Shown: in pieces, positions 1 through 7,309 of the stretch
Layout: every line of letters begins with the position of its first letter
How positions within the stretch are numbered: the stretch's first letter is position 1
NCBI GenBank assembly: GCA_910579835.1
Contig: CAJTWQ010000063.1
Location: 1-8,455 of the forward strand
DNA from: an uncultured Ruminococcus sp.
Lineage (GTDB): Bacteria > Bacillota > Clostridia > Oscillospirales > Ruminococcaceae
DNA: 8,455 nt
Direction: 5' to 3'
Notes under the pieces: model-generated
Databases searched by the model: none
What the model was told of the DNA's origin: nothing
The model's input: only the letters and a program-made list of their open reading frames with translations
Program-made: the position numbers and the translations under genes

Positions 1-1911
1 AGTGACAGGAGGATCTGTTGCCGGTTGAACAGTAGTTGTAGTCGTTATCGGTTCTTCCGAAGTCGGTTCCACCGTCTGAGTGTTCTGAGTAACAGTCGTA
101 TGTATCTCGGCATCCTCAGGAACATAGTAAACCGTCAGCTTTTTACCTTCCTTGTTGCTAAAAAATTCTCCGGGGTTTATTTTTTTACCCTCAACTTGAA
201 GTTCAATGATTGAATTAGGTTTTCCATAGTAGTAATCCTTTGAAGCAATGAATTGATAGTTAAAATCCGAAATACCTGCCTTTTCCAAACGATTTTTATA
301 TTCTGAAACTGTGCAATCCGCATAATCCGGTATAATAGCCGATTCCTTGCCTTTGCTTACTTTAACCTTTACAACAGTACCCTTTGAAATCATTGTTCCG
401 GCTTCGATGCTTTGTTCAAAGATCATATCGGTATCATATTCGTCGTTGTATTCATATTCGGGATCGAGTACAAAGCGATCCTGATACTTTTCTTTTGTAA
501 GCTCAAAGAAGCGTCTGTAGAGGTCTGGCATTTCAATGTCCTCTGGAAGGGTTGTTTCCGAGGGATCTGTAGTTCCGTTAACTACGTTATCTGTAACAGC
601 AGAGCTGCTGTTCAAAACATCCGAAGATTCATCTCCGCCGCCCACTCCGAGGATATTGAATATGACTACCGCTATTATAAGTAGGATAGCCAAAAGCAGT
701 ATGGCAATAATAATTGGAATTTTAATTCTGTCAACGGTATTGACTTTTTCATACCTGTAGTCATCATAGTCACTGTTTACAGGCGGTTCGTAATTTCTTA
801 CCGGTGCCGGCGGAGGATATGCTGGCTTCTGCACGGGACGCTGCCGAATATTATATTCCGGAGGAACTTCGCTGCCCTCGTAATTTACTGTAGGTTTTTC
901 CTGTACCGCTGACGATACGGGAATTGTTCCTGTGTGTTTTATAGGCGCCGGCTGTTCAAAAAGCCTGGTTACAAGTTCGGTTATTGTCTGAATACGGTCG
1001 CGTCCGTTAAGATTCATTCCGTCCATGACAACCCTTGAAACGTGCTGTGGAATCTGTTGATTAAGCAAGTAAGGCTCGTGAAGGTCGTCATGCTTGGTAC
1101 GGTCAATAGAATCATCAGGCATGCATCCTGTGAGAGCGCGGTAAATCAGGGCGCATAAACCGTAGACATCCGTCCAAGAACCCTGACGGCTGCTGCTGCT
1201 GGCCGAATATTGTTCAGGAGCAGCGTAGCCCTTGAACAACTCGTATTCAAGACCGGCGTTTGCCGTTCTCACAGCAGAGATACAGAAGCTTAAAAGTCTC
1301 AGCTCGCCTTTGGTAGTAATATACACCGTGTCGGGACTGATAGCTCTGTGAATAATTCCTGCATTGTGAAGTCTGCCGATAGTGGTAAAAAGCGGCGGAA
1401 AAAGTTTTGAAACCTGTTCCCAGCTCAGCTCGCCGGCGTTTTCTTTCAGAAAATCAAGCATTTTAACGCCGTCGATATATTCAAAAACAGTGTATGTAGT
1501 GTTGTTTTCTGCAAACATATCAAGAACGGGATTAATGTTTGAATCGTTCCTCAATCTTGCAAGAGATTTATTAAGCTCGGTGTACTCTGCCATAAAGGCC
1601 TTATATTTTGCAAGATCATTATAATTTACGCTTATAGTTGCCTTGTTCTTTACACGGGTACAGAGATTAATGGGCATATATTCTCTTAAATGTATTTTAC
1701 AGCCGGTAGAAACATCGAAGCCTGCGTATGTAGCTCCTTCACCGTTGTATTCAAGAACGATACCCACAAGATACCGGTCGTGAAGAAGAGTTCCCGGCGT
1801 TATATATGCAGGGTTAGCCGGTGTTGCCTCGTCATATCCGCAGTGAGGGCATATATGGAGATCTGAATCATATTTTTCCATACACTTGTAGCAGAATTTA
1901 CGTTCTCCCAA
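1..1911 (-). CDS. Zinc-ribbon / Ser-Thr pseudokinase / PASTA transmembrane protein (3' end outside window)
   Basis: The frame is open from a TTG at 1911 to the left edge (637 codons, no stop). Domains in order are: a zinc ribbon with Cys7, Cys10, Cys21 and Cys24; a Hanks-type kinase fold at about 38-320; a Pro/Tyr-rich cytoplasmic linker; one transmembrane helix at 399-421; two PASTA-like repeats at about 461-524 and 525-600; and a Thr/Pro-rich tail. The fold is recognisable from YTVFEYIDG (hinge), AAPEQY (APE at 231-233) and TDVYGLCALIYRALTG. Catalytic residues are missing. The VAIK-lysine position reads HLREYMP (Arg76), the HRD loop reads HRAISPDT (Ala190, with Thr195 for the metal-binding Asn), and DFG reads SFC (208-210). 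It is therefore probably a non-catalytic receptor or scaffold with a wall-facing PASTA region. PASTA domains in PrkC/Stk1 kinases bind muropeptides or lipid II; whether these repeats do is unknown. The TTG start has an ideal RBS and keeps the first Cys pair, which Met11 would lose. No frameshift is visible, so this is a maintained gene. Confidence 0.88.
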   Translation of the reverse strand, partial: MGERKFCYKCMEKYDSDLHICPHCGYDEATPANPAYITPGTLLHDRYLVGIVLEYNGEGATYAGFDVSTGCKIHLREYMPINLCTRVKNKATISVNYNDLAKYKAFMAEYTELNKSLARLRNDSNINPVLDMFAENNTTYTVFEYIDGVKMLDFLKENAGELSWEQVSKLFPPLFTTIGRLHNAGIIHRAISPDTVYITTKGELRLLSFCISAVRTANAGLEYELFKGYAAPEQYSASSSSRQGSWTDVYGLCALIYRALTGCMPDDSIDRTKHDDLHEPYLLNQQIPQHVSRVVMDGMNLNGRDRIQTITELVTRLFEQPAPIKHTGTIPVSSAVQEKPTVNYEGSEVPPEYNIRQRPVQKPAYPPPAPVRNYEPPVNSDYDDYRYEKVNTVDRIKIPIIIAILLLAILLIIAVVIFNILGVGGGDESSDVLNSSSAVTDNVVNGTTDPSETTLPEDIEMPDLYRRFFELTKEKYQDRFVLDPEYEYNDEYDTDMIFEQSIEAGTMISKGTVVKVKVSKGKESAIIPDYADCTVSEYKNRLEKAGISDFNYQFIASKDYYYGKPNSIIELQVEGKKINPGEFFSNKEGKKLTVYYVPEDAEIHTTVTQNTQTVEPTSEEPITTTTTVQPATDPPVT

Positions 1912-1917
1912 AGCAGC

Positions 1918-1925
1918 TCCTCCTT
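1918..1925 (-). promoter_or_regulatory. Ribosome binding site deciding a TTG start
   Basis: The minus strand reads AAGGAGGA, with AGGAGG 7 nt before the TTG at 1911. No ATG or GTG lies at a suitable distance. This supports the TTG as the true start and includes Cys7 and Cys10 of the zinc ribbon in the protein. Confidence 0.8.
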
Positions 1926-1962
1926 AATAAATGAAATTAATGCGCAAAGTTACATCATATTT

Positions 1963-1991
1963 ATTGTATCAGTAATTTTAAAAAAAGTCAA
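1963..1991 (-). promoter_or_regulatory. Sigma-A-type promoter for the pseudokinase gene
   Basis: On the minus strand a -35 TTGACT (1986-1991) and a -10 TACAAT (1963-1968) are separated by exactly 17 nt. Transcription would start near 1956, giving a leader of about 45 nt that carries the RBS. It lies in the 186-bp gap downstream of the gene ending at 2098. The pseudokinase can therefore be transcribed independently of the two-component block, although no clear terminator separates them. Confidence 0.7.
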
Positions 1992-2097
1992 CCTTTTCAG
2001 GGCTCTTATTACGAAATCGTCGGAATTTGTATTTTTTCTGTAACATTTTTATTACATTAATCAGCATGTTTGTAATATTTAATGCAGCGATCTTGTA

Positions 2098-3216
2098 TCA
2101 CCAGGTATCGTTATTATAAAAACAGCAAAAACCCTCTATTTCATTTGTCAGAATGTTGTAGATTATAATTTTTTTATTGTTTTGCAGAGAACTCGTCATA
2201 TATATTTTGCCGTTATATGCGGAAAATTCTGCGTTTTTAATAAAGTCGGAATCAACGCATTCTGAAATGAATTTCATAGAGGATGTAAAGCAGCGTGTTG
2301 TAGAGTAGGGATCTTCATCGCGTATCTCAATATTTCCATCGTATTCCCCCAGATCGTTATCAAATCTGTCCCAAAAGCTTACCATACTCGGAGCTGAAGA
2401 TACTTTAAAAAACATGGACATAGGGTCTGTATCGTTTAATTCTGTATTTGCTATTTTGGTGTCTGCACAGGCGTTGCTGATAAAAAGATCATACACTCCG
2501 TTATAGCCGAGAGGTACATTTTGTTCTTCTTCATTAAACGGATCAAAACAAATTTCCATGAAAAAGGGAAACTTTGCATTGATCTCACTGTAATTTTCAC
2601 CGTAAAACCATCCATAAATGTTGTAATAATTATATATGTTAAGGATTTTACTGTAGAATTCCATACTCATTTTGTCTAATTTTTCTATACCTCGCTGTAC
2701 GGCGTCAGAGGAAACGCTGTGCTGCTGGTCATCGTAGAAGTTGATGTACCTAATGCTGAGATCTTCACTGTCCAAAATCAAGTCAACATAGCGTTTGTTG
2801 TTGAATTTATTGTAGTACGGATGCTTTTCAATATAATAAAGACCGTTCGGAGCTGCATAAATACTGTCAGCGATTTCTGCTCCGACAGGCTTTGCATACT
2901 CTGTTTTTTCGCTGTATATGCTGATATTCCGTATAAGCGAATCCATAATACCACAGAAATCAAAGCGTCCGCCGCCATAGTATCTGTTGTTCTCTTTGCT
3001 TACGGGCTTGCTGTTATCCTTATCCACTATACTCATAGGATCAAAAGAAATCTCGTCAGGTGAAAGATATATAGCGGCACTGTTTACAGAGGAACGAGAG
3101 ATTTTTGACTGTTCCGAATCTCCTGCACTAAGAATGGCCTTGGTTATTTTTGAACCGTTAAATCCAACCGCAGTTATGACAATAAGAAGAACTGAAAAAA
3201 GTATACGATGTTTCAA
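2098..3216 (-). CDS. Membrane-anchored or secreted protein of unknown function, paralog 2
   Basis: The gene encodes 372 residues. I do not recognise the family. Residues about 4-19 form a hydrophobic N-terminal segment after MKHR, with no lipobox cysteine, so it is either a signal anchor or a cleaved signal peptide. The rest is polar and rich in Tyr, Asn and Asp, consistent with an extracytoplasmic domain. It is a diverged paralog of the gene just upstream (3275-4246). Both begin MKH, both have Tyr50 and SFxPM at 57-61, both share a central (R/V)YxNFY motif, and both end with a (Q/N)G(R/K)IY ... I(T/I)IYNI ... IEGF block. The start is TTG, preceded in frame by two stop codons (TAATAA) and by the RBS AAAGGGAGGG, so it cannot lie further upstream. 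It is the last gene of the putative regulator/kinase/paralog operon, 58 bp after its paralog. A role as sensor-kinase accessory protein is inferred from position only. Confidence 0.8.
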   Translation of the reverse strand: MKHRILFSVLLIVITAVGFNGSKITKAILSAGDSEQSKISRSSVNSAAIYLSPDEISFDPMSIVDKDNSKPVSKENNRYYGGGRFDFCGIMDSLIRNISIYSEKTEYAKPVGAEIADSIYAAPNGLYYIEKHPYYNKFNNKRYVDLILDSEDLSIRYINFYDDQQHSVSSDAVQRGIEKLDKMSMEFYSKILNIYNYYNIYGWFYGENYSEINAKFPFFMEICFDPFNEEEQNVPLGYNGVYDLFISNACADTKIANTELNDTDPMSMFFKVSSAPSMVSFWDRFDNDLGEYDGNIEIRDEDPYSTTRCFTSSMKFISECVDSDFIKNAEFSAYNGKIYMTSSLQNNKKIIIYNILTNEIEGFCCFYNNDTW

Positions 3217-3224
3217 TTATTACA

Positions 3225-3233
3225 CCCTCCCTT
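3225..3233 (-). promoter_or_regulatory. Ribosome binding site deciding a TTG start
   Basis: The minus strand carries AAGGGAGGG, about 8 nt before the TTG at 3216. In-frame TAA codons directly precede the TTG. No ATG lies nearby in this frame upstream, so the non-ATG start is well supported. Confidence 0.75.
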
Positions 3234-3274
3234 TATTATCGCCGGCAGCAATTGTTTGTCCAGTATCATGCTGG

Positions 3275-4246
3275 TCATGTGTAAACGGGCGCATAAAATC
3301 CCTCTATACATCTGTCATGTATGTTGTAAATAGTTATAAGCTCATTGCGGTCAAAAAATATGCTCTGGTATATTCTTCCCTGATAGGTGGTATACTGCGG
3401 TTCGGATATTTGGGATGTGTATATCATTTTTTCAACAATATGGGATATTCCATATGCGTTTAAATAAAAACCTACGTTGTCATTATAAAATGATAAATTG
3501 CAGAAATACCAAGGAGACATCCAGAATAAAGCAACAGGCGGCTGCGGATCGATAAATCTGTTATATGTGAAGCAATATATATCCATGTATACATTGTAAA
3601 AAAAATCAAAATTATTTTCCGAATCATTGATTTTGTAATCAATATGATCTATGACTCCCGCAGCTTCAAAATCTTTTTCCAGCTCTGCTACGTAGTTCTC
3701 AACATAATAATAGAACTGTACGGACTGACTGTCAAAAGTTTTCAAAGCCGATTCTGTTTCCTCTGGCGTGGGATTAAGCTCCTCCTGAGAATAAAAATTC
3801 AGATAAACAACACGTATATCTCCAGTAAGAATGCAGTCAAGGAAGCGTTCTTCCCCGCTGGAATTAACATAACTGAATTTCTCGGCATATATATAACCGC
3901 TGTCAGTGACCTTTAAATACTCGGAGAGTCTTTTACCGTCGTTTGCAGTCATCTCCGACTGCTTATTGCAGCTGCTCATGACAGCTACCAACGCGCTGCT
4001 CATATTCAGCTCAGAATCGCTGTAGTATCCGCTCATGGTGAAATTGGAATTTCCCACAAGCTCCATAGGATGAAAGCTGGATTCCTCACCGGATATGTAG
4101 ACAGCTCCAGAATCCTTTGCACTTCTTGGCAGATTAGTATGTTCCAGACGTGAGCTTTCGGAGAAAATTCCGACAAGGTCAACGCTATAGTAGCCCAAAG
4201 ACAGTATTAAGGCCATTATTATAACGAAAGTCAGACCGTGTTTCAT
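3275..4246 (-). CDS. Membrane-anchored or secreted protein of unknown function, paralog 1
   Basis: The gene encodes 323 residues. I do not recognise the family. A hydrophobic segment at about 5-20 follows MKHG and has no lipobox Cys, suggesting a signal anchor or signal peptide with the remaining ~300 residues outside the membrane. The body is rich in aromatic residues, especially Tyr and Phe in the C-terminal half. It shares collinear motifs with the downstream gene (2098-3216), namely the N-terminal MKH, SFHPM at 57-61, VYLNFY at about 147-152, and the C-terminal GRIY ... ITIYNI ... IEGFYAP block. The pair therefore looks like an old tandem duplication. The ATG is preceded by AAAGGAG with a 7-nt spacer. 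It starts 74 bp after the histidine kinase stop, with no promoter or terminator evident between, so co-transcription is likely. The position recalls YycH/YycI beside WalK, but I see no sequence evidence of homology to them. Confidence 0.82.
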   Translation of the reverse strand: MKHGLTFVIIMALILSLGYYSVDLVGIFSESSRLEHTNLPRSAKDSGAVYISGEESSFHPMELVGNSNFTMSGYYSDSELNMSSALVAVMSSCNKQSEMTANDGKRLSEYLKVTDSGYIYAEKFSYVNSSGEERFLDCILTGDIRVVYLNFYSQEELNPTPEETESALKTFDSQSVQFYYYVENYVAELEKDFEAAGVIDHIDYKINDSENNFDFFYNVYMDIYCFTYNRFIDPQPPVALFWMSPWYFCNLSFYNDNVGFYLNAYGISHIVEKMIYTSQISEPQYTTYQGRIYQSIFFDRNELITIYNIHDRCIEGFYAPVYT

Positions 4247-4320
4247 TTAAAAACTCCTTTCAAATGAATTTACTTGATGTGAGCGAAAGCAGACTAAAGG
4301 TACAGCAGGGATCAACAAGT

Positions 4321-5802
4321 TTACAAGTGGAAATGTGAATCTGGCACACTGCTGTTAAGGAAGCACTCCTCTCCCGATATAATGATATACACGGTTGTTC
4401 CCTCACCAAGACGGCTGTCAATAGTAAGGATAGCATTGTGCAGCTCTGCGATTTTCACGCATAGTGCAAGACCGAGACCAGCACCTCCAGCCTTGCGGCT
4501 TCGTGACTTGTCCACCATGTAGAATGGTTCAAATACCTTTTTGGCGTCTTCCTCACTCATGCCTATACCGCAGTCGGTTACGGCGATAACTGCATTCCCC
4601 TGAGACATTCCAGCACGGAGTATAATTTCCTGCCCCATATCCGATGCCTTTATAGCATTTTCAATAATATTATAAAGCAGGGATTTGAAAAGCTCCTCGT
4701 CGGCGTAAATAGTAATATCTTCAGAATCGCATACAAGGGAAACGGATTTTTTCAGCAGAATCGGCGTAAGAGAAGTTTCCGTATCGTGTATCATTGCTGC
4801 CAGACTTATGGGCTTTTTTTCGGTTTCCGTGCCGCCGAGAGCTATAAGTTCCATAAGCTTTCCGGAAAGTGCACGCATACGCTTAGTTTCTTCAACGATA
4901 ACACCGGCATATTCCTGACGCTCACGGTCGCTGACGCTTTTCTTGATGCGCAGCAGATCAGCAAATCCCAGTATGGAAGTAAGAGGGGTTTTCATCTCAT
5001 GAGCGAGATTGGCGATAAATGTCTGCCTGTCCTCAGCAATTTTTTCCAGACGGGCCGCATTGCTCTGGATAGAGTCAGCCATAATGTTCATATTTTCCGC
5101 AAGTTCACGAAATTCACGGCTGCCTCGCTTTCTTATTCTTATTTTGTAATTTCCTCCTGCAATAGCCTTGGTATAAATATTAAGGCGGCTGAGCGGACGA
5201 AGAAGGAAAATTACCGTAACCAACAGTATGAGTGAGATCGTGGCAGCCGAAATAAGACCTATTTTACGGACAAAATCGGTCTGCCGATCACGCAGAGTAT
5301 ATATTTCCGTAACGTCGGCAACCGTCATTATTAGATAATTTATATCCTCCGCCTTAAGGGATGAACAGACGGTCATATAGTGTGTGCCGCCGCACTGGAA
5401 AATTTTTATGCTGTAACTGTTCTCGGATAAGTCAACGCTGTCAATATAAGCGCCAAAGTCCTTATGACTGAAAAGTTCCGGCAGACTGCTGCTCTCGATG
5501 AGATTCTTATCACTGTCATAAATAGCCGCCGCTAACTGCCCCTGAGAACGTCCTCGAACAATATCTGCCGCAATATTCCGTACATCATCGGAACTGAGAA
5601 TAATTTTATCCGCCCGCAGACGTTCATATACTACAGTGTTGGCAAATGATGCGGCAAAATATTCATATTCGTTTATAGCATGAGACTGTTCACGCTCAAT
5701 GAGCAGACGATGGCTGTTGTTGAGCAGTACAATGGAGATAACGTTTACCGCTATAATTATAAGACACAGAGAGCTGAGGAATATCTTCTGCCAAAGCTTC
5801 AT
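4321..5802 (-). CDS. Membrane sensor histidine kinase (PhoR/WalK-like architecture)
   Basis: The gene encodes 493 residues. TM1 is at about 6-28, an extracytoplasmic sensor region spans about 29-178, and TM2 is at about 181-201. A HAMP region follows (about 202-255). HisKA has the phospho-acceptor in LAHEMKTPLTS (His268). The HATPase domain has the N-box NIIENAIKAS (Asn382), the G1 box DCGIGM (410-415), the F-box FEPFYMVDKSRSR (from 424) and the G2 box GGAGLGLAL (from 439). All catalytic boxes are intact, so it should autophosphorylate and pass phosphate to the partner regulator. The ~150-residue sensor region has a size typical of a single extracellular PAS-like/dCache fold, but the ligand cannot be read from sequence. 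Its ATG overlaps the regulator's TGA (ATGA, 4 bp), a sign of translational coupling. Two extracytoplasmic proteins are encoded just downstream and may modulate sensing. Confidence 0.95.
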   Translation of the reverse strand: MKLWQKIFLSSLCLIIIAVNVISIVLLNNSHRLLIEREQSHAINEYEYFAASFANTVVYERLRADKIILSSDDVRNIAADIVRGRSQGQLAAAIYDSDKNLIESSSLPELFSHKDFGAYIDSVDLSENSYSIKIFQCGGTHYMTVCSSLKAEDINYLIMTVADVTEIYTLRDRQTDFVRKIGLISAATISLILLVTVIFLLRPLSRLNIYTKAIAGGNYKIRIRKRGSREFRELAENMNIMADSIQSNAARLEKIAEDRQTFIANLAHEMKTPLTSILGFADLLRIKKSVSDRERQEYAGVIVEETKRMRALSGKLMELIALGGTETEKKPISLAAMIHDTETSLTPILLKKSVSLVCDSEDITIYADEELFKSLLYNIIENAIKASDMGQEIILRAGMSQGNAVIAVTDCGIGMSEEDAKKVFEPFYMVDKSRSRKAGGAGLGLALCVKIAELHNAILTIDSRLGEGTTVYIIISGEECFLNSSVPDSHFHL

Positions 5803-6464
5803 GATTTATCCTGGCTTTCAAGACGGTAGCCGAGCTTCGGAATAGTGATGAGCTTGTCTTTCAGACCGAGCTTGCGTCTCACCTGCTGAACATGTATATC
5901 CACGGTACGGCTCTCGCCCTCAAATTCATAGCCCCAGATATTTGACAGCAACCGTTCACGGGTAACGGCTATATCCTGATGCTGAAGGAAGTAAACGATA
6001 ACGTCAAATTCCTTGGGGGTAAGCTGTACCGGTTCGCCATGATCTGTTATAATATGACTGGAAATATCCACCATAAGCGATCCATATGTGATAATGTTCT
6101 GAGTTTTGTTCGAGCGACGGAGCACCACATCTATTCTTGCAAGCAGTTCCAGAGCCTCAAAGGGCTTGACGATGTAGTCCTCGGCTCCGAGCCGCAGACC
6201 TTTTACCTTGTCAGCTACATCTTGTACCGCGGTGAGAAAGATTACAGGAGTTCCACAGCTTTTTATGGCGTTCATAACTTCAAAACCGTTCATTTCCGGA
6301 AGCATAACGTCAAGCAAAATAAGATCGTAAGCGCCTTTCAGGGCTTCCTGAGCGCCACTTTTTCCGTCATAGCAGCATTTGCCGCTGTAATTTACTATTG
6401 AGAGAGTTGCTTTTATCATCTTAGCAATATTTCTGTCGTCCTCTATAATAAGTATATTTATCAT
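5799..6464 (-). CDS. OmpR/PhoB-family response regulator
   Basis: The gene encodes 221 residues, the usual length for the family. The N-terminal receiver has the acidic pair in IIEDD (residues 9-10), the phospho-acceptor Asp52 in LLDVMLPEMNG, Thr78, and Lys100 in YIVKPFE. The C-terminal winged-helix DNA-binding domain has LTPKEFDVIVYFL and the closing block SRTVDIHVQQVRRKLG ... TIPKLGYRLE. It should be phosphorylated by the overlapping histidine kinase and act as a transcription factor. The ATG has the RBS GAAGGAG 8 nt upstream. It is the first gene of the probable operon, preceded by a good promoter and upstream A-tract repeats that are a candidate autoregulatory site. The target genes are not evident from this window. 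Confidence 0.95.
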   Translation of the reverse strand: MINILIIEDDRNIAKMIKATLSIVNYSGKCCYDGKSGAQEALKGAYDLILLDVMLPEMNGFEVMNAIKSCGTPVIFLTAVQDVADKVKGLRLGAEDYIVKPFEALELLARIDVVLRRSNKTQNIITYGSLMVDISSHIITDHGEPVQLTPKEFDVIVYFLQHQDIAVTRERLLSNIWGYEFEGESRTVDIHVQQVRRKLGLKDKLITIPKLGYRLESQDKS

Positions 6465-6473
6465 TTTAATAGC

Positions 6474-6479
6474 TCCTTC
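6474..6479 (-). promoter_or_regulatory. Ribosome binding site of the response regulator
   Basis: The minus strand reads GAAGGA(G), ending about 8 nt before the ATG at 6464. It is a typical strong Firmicutes site and fixes the start of the regulator. Confidence 0.7.
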
Positions 6480-6520
6480 TGTAATATTATCTGATCAGCA
6501 GCATGACACCACTCAGTATA

Positions 6521-6549
6521 ATTTTATCAGCAAAAGAAAGGAAAGTCAA
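6521..6549 (-). promoter_or_regulatory. Sigma-A-type promoter of the two-component operon
   Basis: On the minus strand, -35 TTGACT (6544-6549) and -10 TAAAAT (6521-6526) are separated by 17 nt. A second -10-like TATACT overlaps just downstream (6515-6520), but its spacing to this -35 is poor. The start of transcription would be near 6514, leaving a leader of about 50 nt. The promoter sits in the 143-bp gap after the second radC-type gene, so the two-component block can be expressed on its own. Confidence 0.68.
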
Positions 6550-6561
6550 ATAGTCATAGAT

Positions 6562-6598
6562 ATTTTTTGCAAATTTTTTGCATTTGCGGCATTTTGCG
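6562..6598 (-). repeat. Phased A-tract direct repeats upstream of the two-component promoter
   Basis: Read on the minus strand, the 10-mer TGCAAAAAAT occurs twice, exactly 11 bp apart (6573-6582 and 6562-6571). It is preceded by two shorter look-alikes, CGCAAAAT and CGCAAAT. The block starts about 12 bp upstream of the -35 box. An 11-bp direct-repeat period matches the way OmpR/PhoB-family dimers bind DNA, so autoregulation is plausible. The alternative is a curved or UP-element-like A-tract region that simply boosts the promoter. Confidence 0.55.
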
Positions 6599-6607
6599 AA
6601 AAGATTT

Positions 6608-7300
6608 CTATAAACATGAGCACTTGTATTCCGGGGCACTTTCAAAGCTGATAAGTCCGGGAATCTCACGTAGGGAAACGTATGAATCTTTGCCCACAAT
6701 AATATGATCAAGAACTTTTATTTCAAGAGGCTTGAGGGAAGCAATTATCTTCTTTGTAGCGATTATATCGTTTTCGGACGGATTTGGAACTCCGTTGGGA
6801 TGATTGTGAGCGAGTATCAGTTTATTCCTTCCGCCGGATACGGCATAGCGCACAATGTCCCTGCATTTTACGCTGACATTTGAGAAGCTTCCGGAGCTGC
6901 GGATAAAGGGAGAACCGGATATCCACATACTGTCCTTTATGGCTGCGGCAGCAAAATATTCTTCGGAATATCCTGTAAATAAATTACTGAAATATTTTCC
7001 CGCATTTTCCGTGCTGCCGATACGGTTTCCCGACTTGCGGTTTGTGGATTTTTCATGGCAGACAGCCGGTATCAGCTTAAGAAGAACAGCTGTATTCATG
7101 CTTACTCCGTATTGTGCAGTAAGAATTCCGTGATCAGCGTCGGCAGCAGCTTTTATACTGTGCAGTTTTGAAAGAAGCAGGTCAGCCGTATTTTCATCCG
7201 CACCGGAGTGAGCGAGAATAAATTCAAGAAGTTCGGCATCTGACAAAGATTCTGCTCCGTATTCTATAATCTTTTTTCCAAGCAATTGTTTTCTATTCAT
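6608..7300 (-). CDS. radC: RadC-family JAB/MPN+ protein, intact HxHPxG motif
   Basis: The gene encodes 230 residues, close to normal RadC length. The N-terminal UPF0758-type helical region contains LSDAELLEFILAHSG. The following helix-hairpin-helix region is degenerate (AQYGVSMNTAVLLK instead of GIG). The C-terminal JAB domain carries LILAHNHPNG (His165, His167), PSENDI (Ser175, Asp178) and the RadC signature VLDHIIVG. The metal-binding HxH...SxxD set is intact, so a metalloprotease-like site could form. RadC is annotated as a DNA repair protein, but its molecular role is unsettled. The ATG lies 9 bp after the stop of another RadC-like gene and has only a weak ribosome binding site (GATGAA), suggesting translational coupling to that gene. 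An in-frame TGA just upstream excludes a longer product. The segment before the JAB core differs from typical RadC. Confidence 0.88.
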   Translation of the reverse strand: MNRKQLLGKKIIEYGAESLSDAELLEFILAHSGADENTADLLLSKLHSIKAAADADHGILTAQYGVSMNTAVLLKLIPAVCHEKSTNRKSGNRIGSTENAGKYFSNLFTGYSEEYFAAAAIKDSMWISGSPFIRSSGSFSNVSVKCRDIVRYAVSGGRNKLILAHNHPNGVPNPSENDIIATKKIIASLKPLEIKVLDHIIVGKDSYVSLREIPGLISFESAPEYKCSCL

Positions 7301-7309
7301 GGCGTTTCA

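Noticed and set aside
2050..2077. Inverted repeat TATTACA / TGTAATA downstream of the paralog 2 stop, as a terminator
   Set aside because: The 7-bp all-AT-rich stem has a 14-nt loop and no U-tract on the minus strand, so it is not a credible intrinsic terminator.
2719..3063. Plus-strand open frame of 114 codons opposite paralog 2, and similar opposite-strand frames at 2987-3463, 4786-5235 and 5979-6401
   Set aside because: These are antisense shadows of well-supported minus-strand genes, without ribosome binding sites or recognisable motifs.
3260..3274. Near-palindrome CCAGTATCATGCTGG right after the paralog 1 stop
   Set aside because: It could form a tiny hairpin but has no following T-run, and one such 15-mer is plausible by chance. 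Perhaps a minor mRNA processing or stability element; not called.
6491..6498. Palindrome CTGATCAG in the leader of the response regulator
   Set aside because: An isolated 8-bp palindrome with no partner sites; expected by chance at this length scale.
6573..6587. GCAAAT/ATTTGC inverted repeat after the second radC-type gene, as its terminator
   Set aside because: A short AT-rich stem followed on the minus strand by an A-run, not a T-run; better explained as part of the direct repeats upstream of the next promoter.
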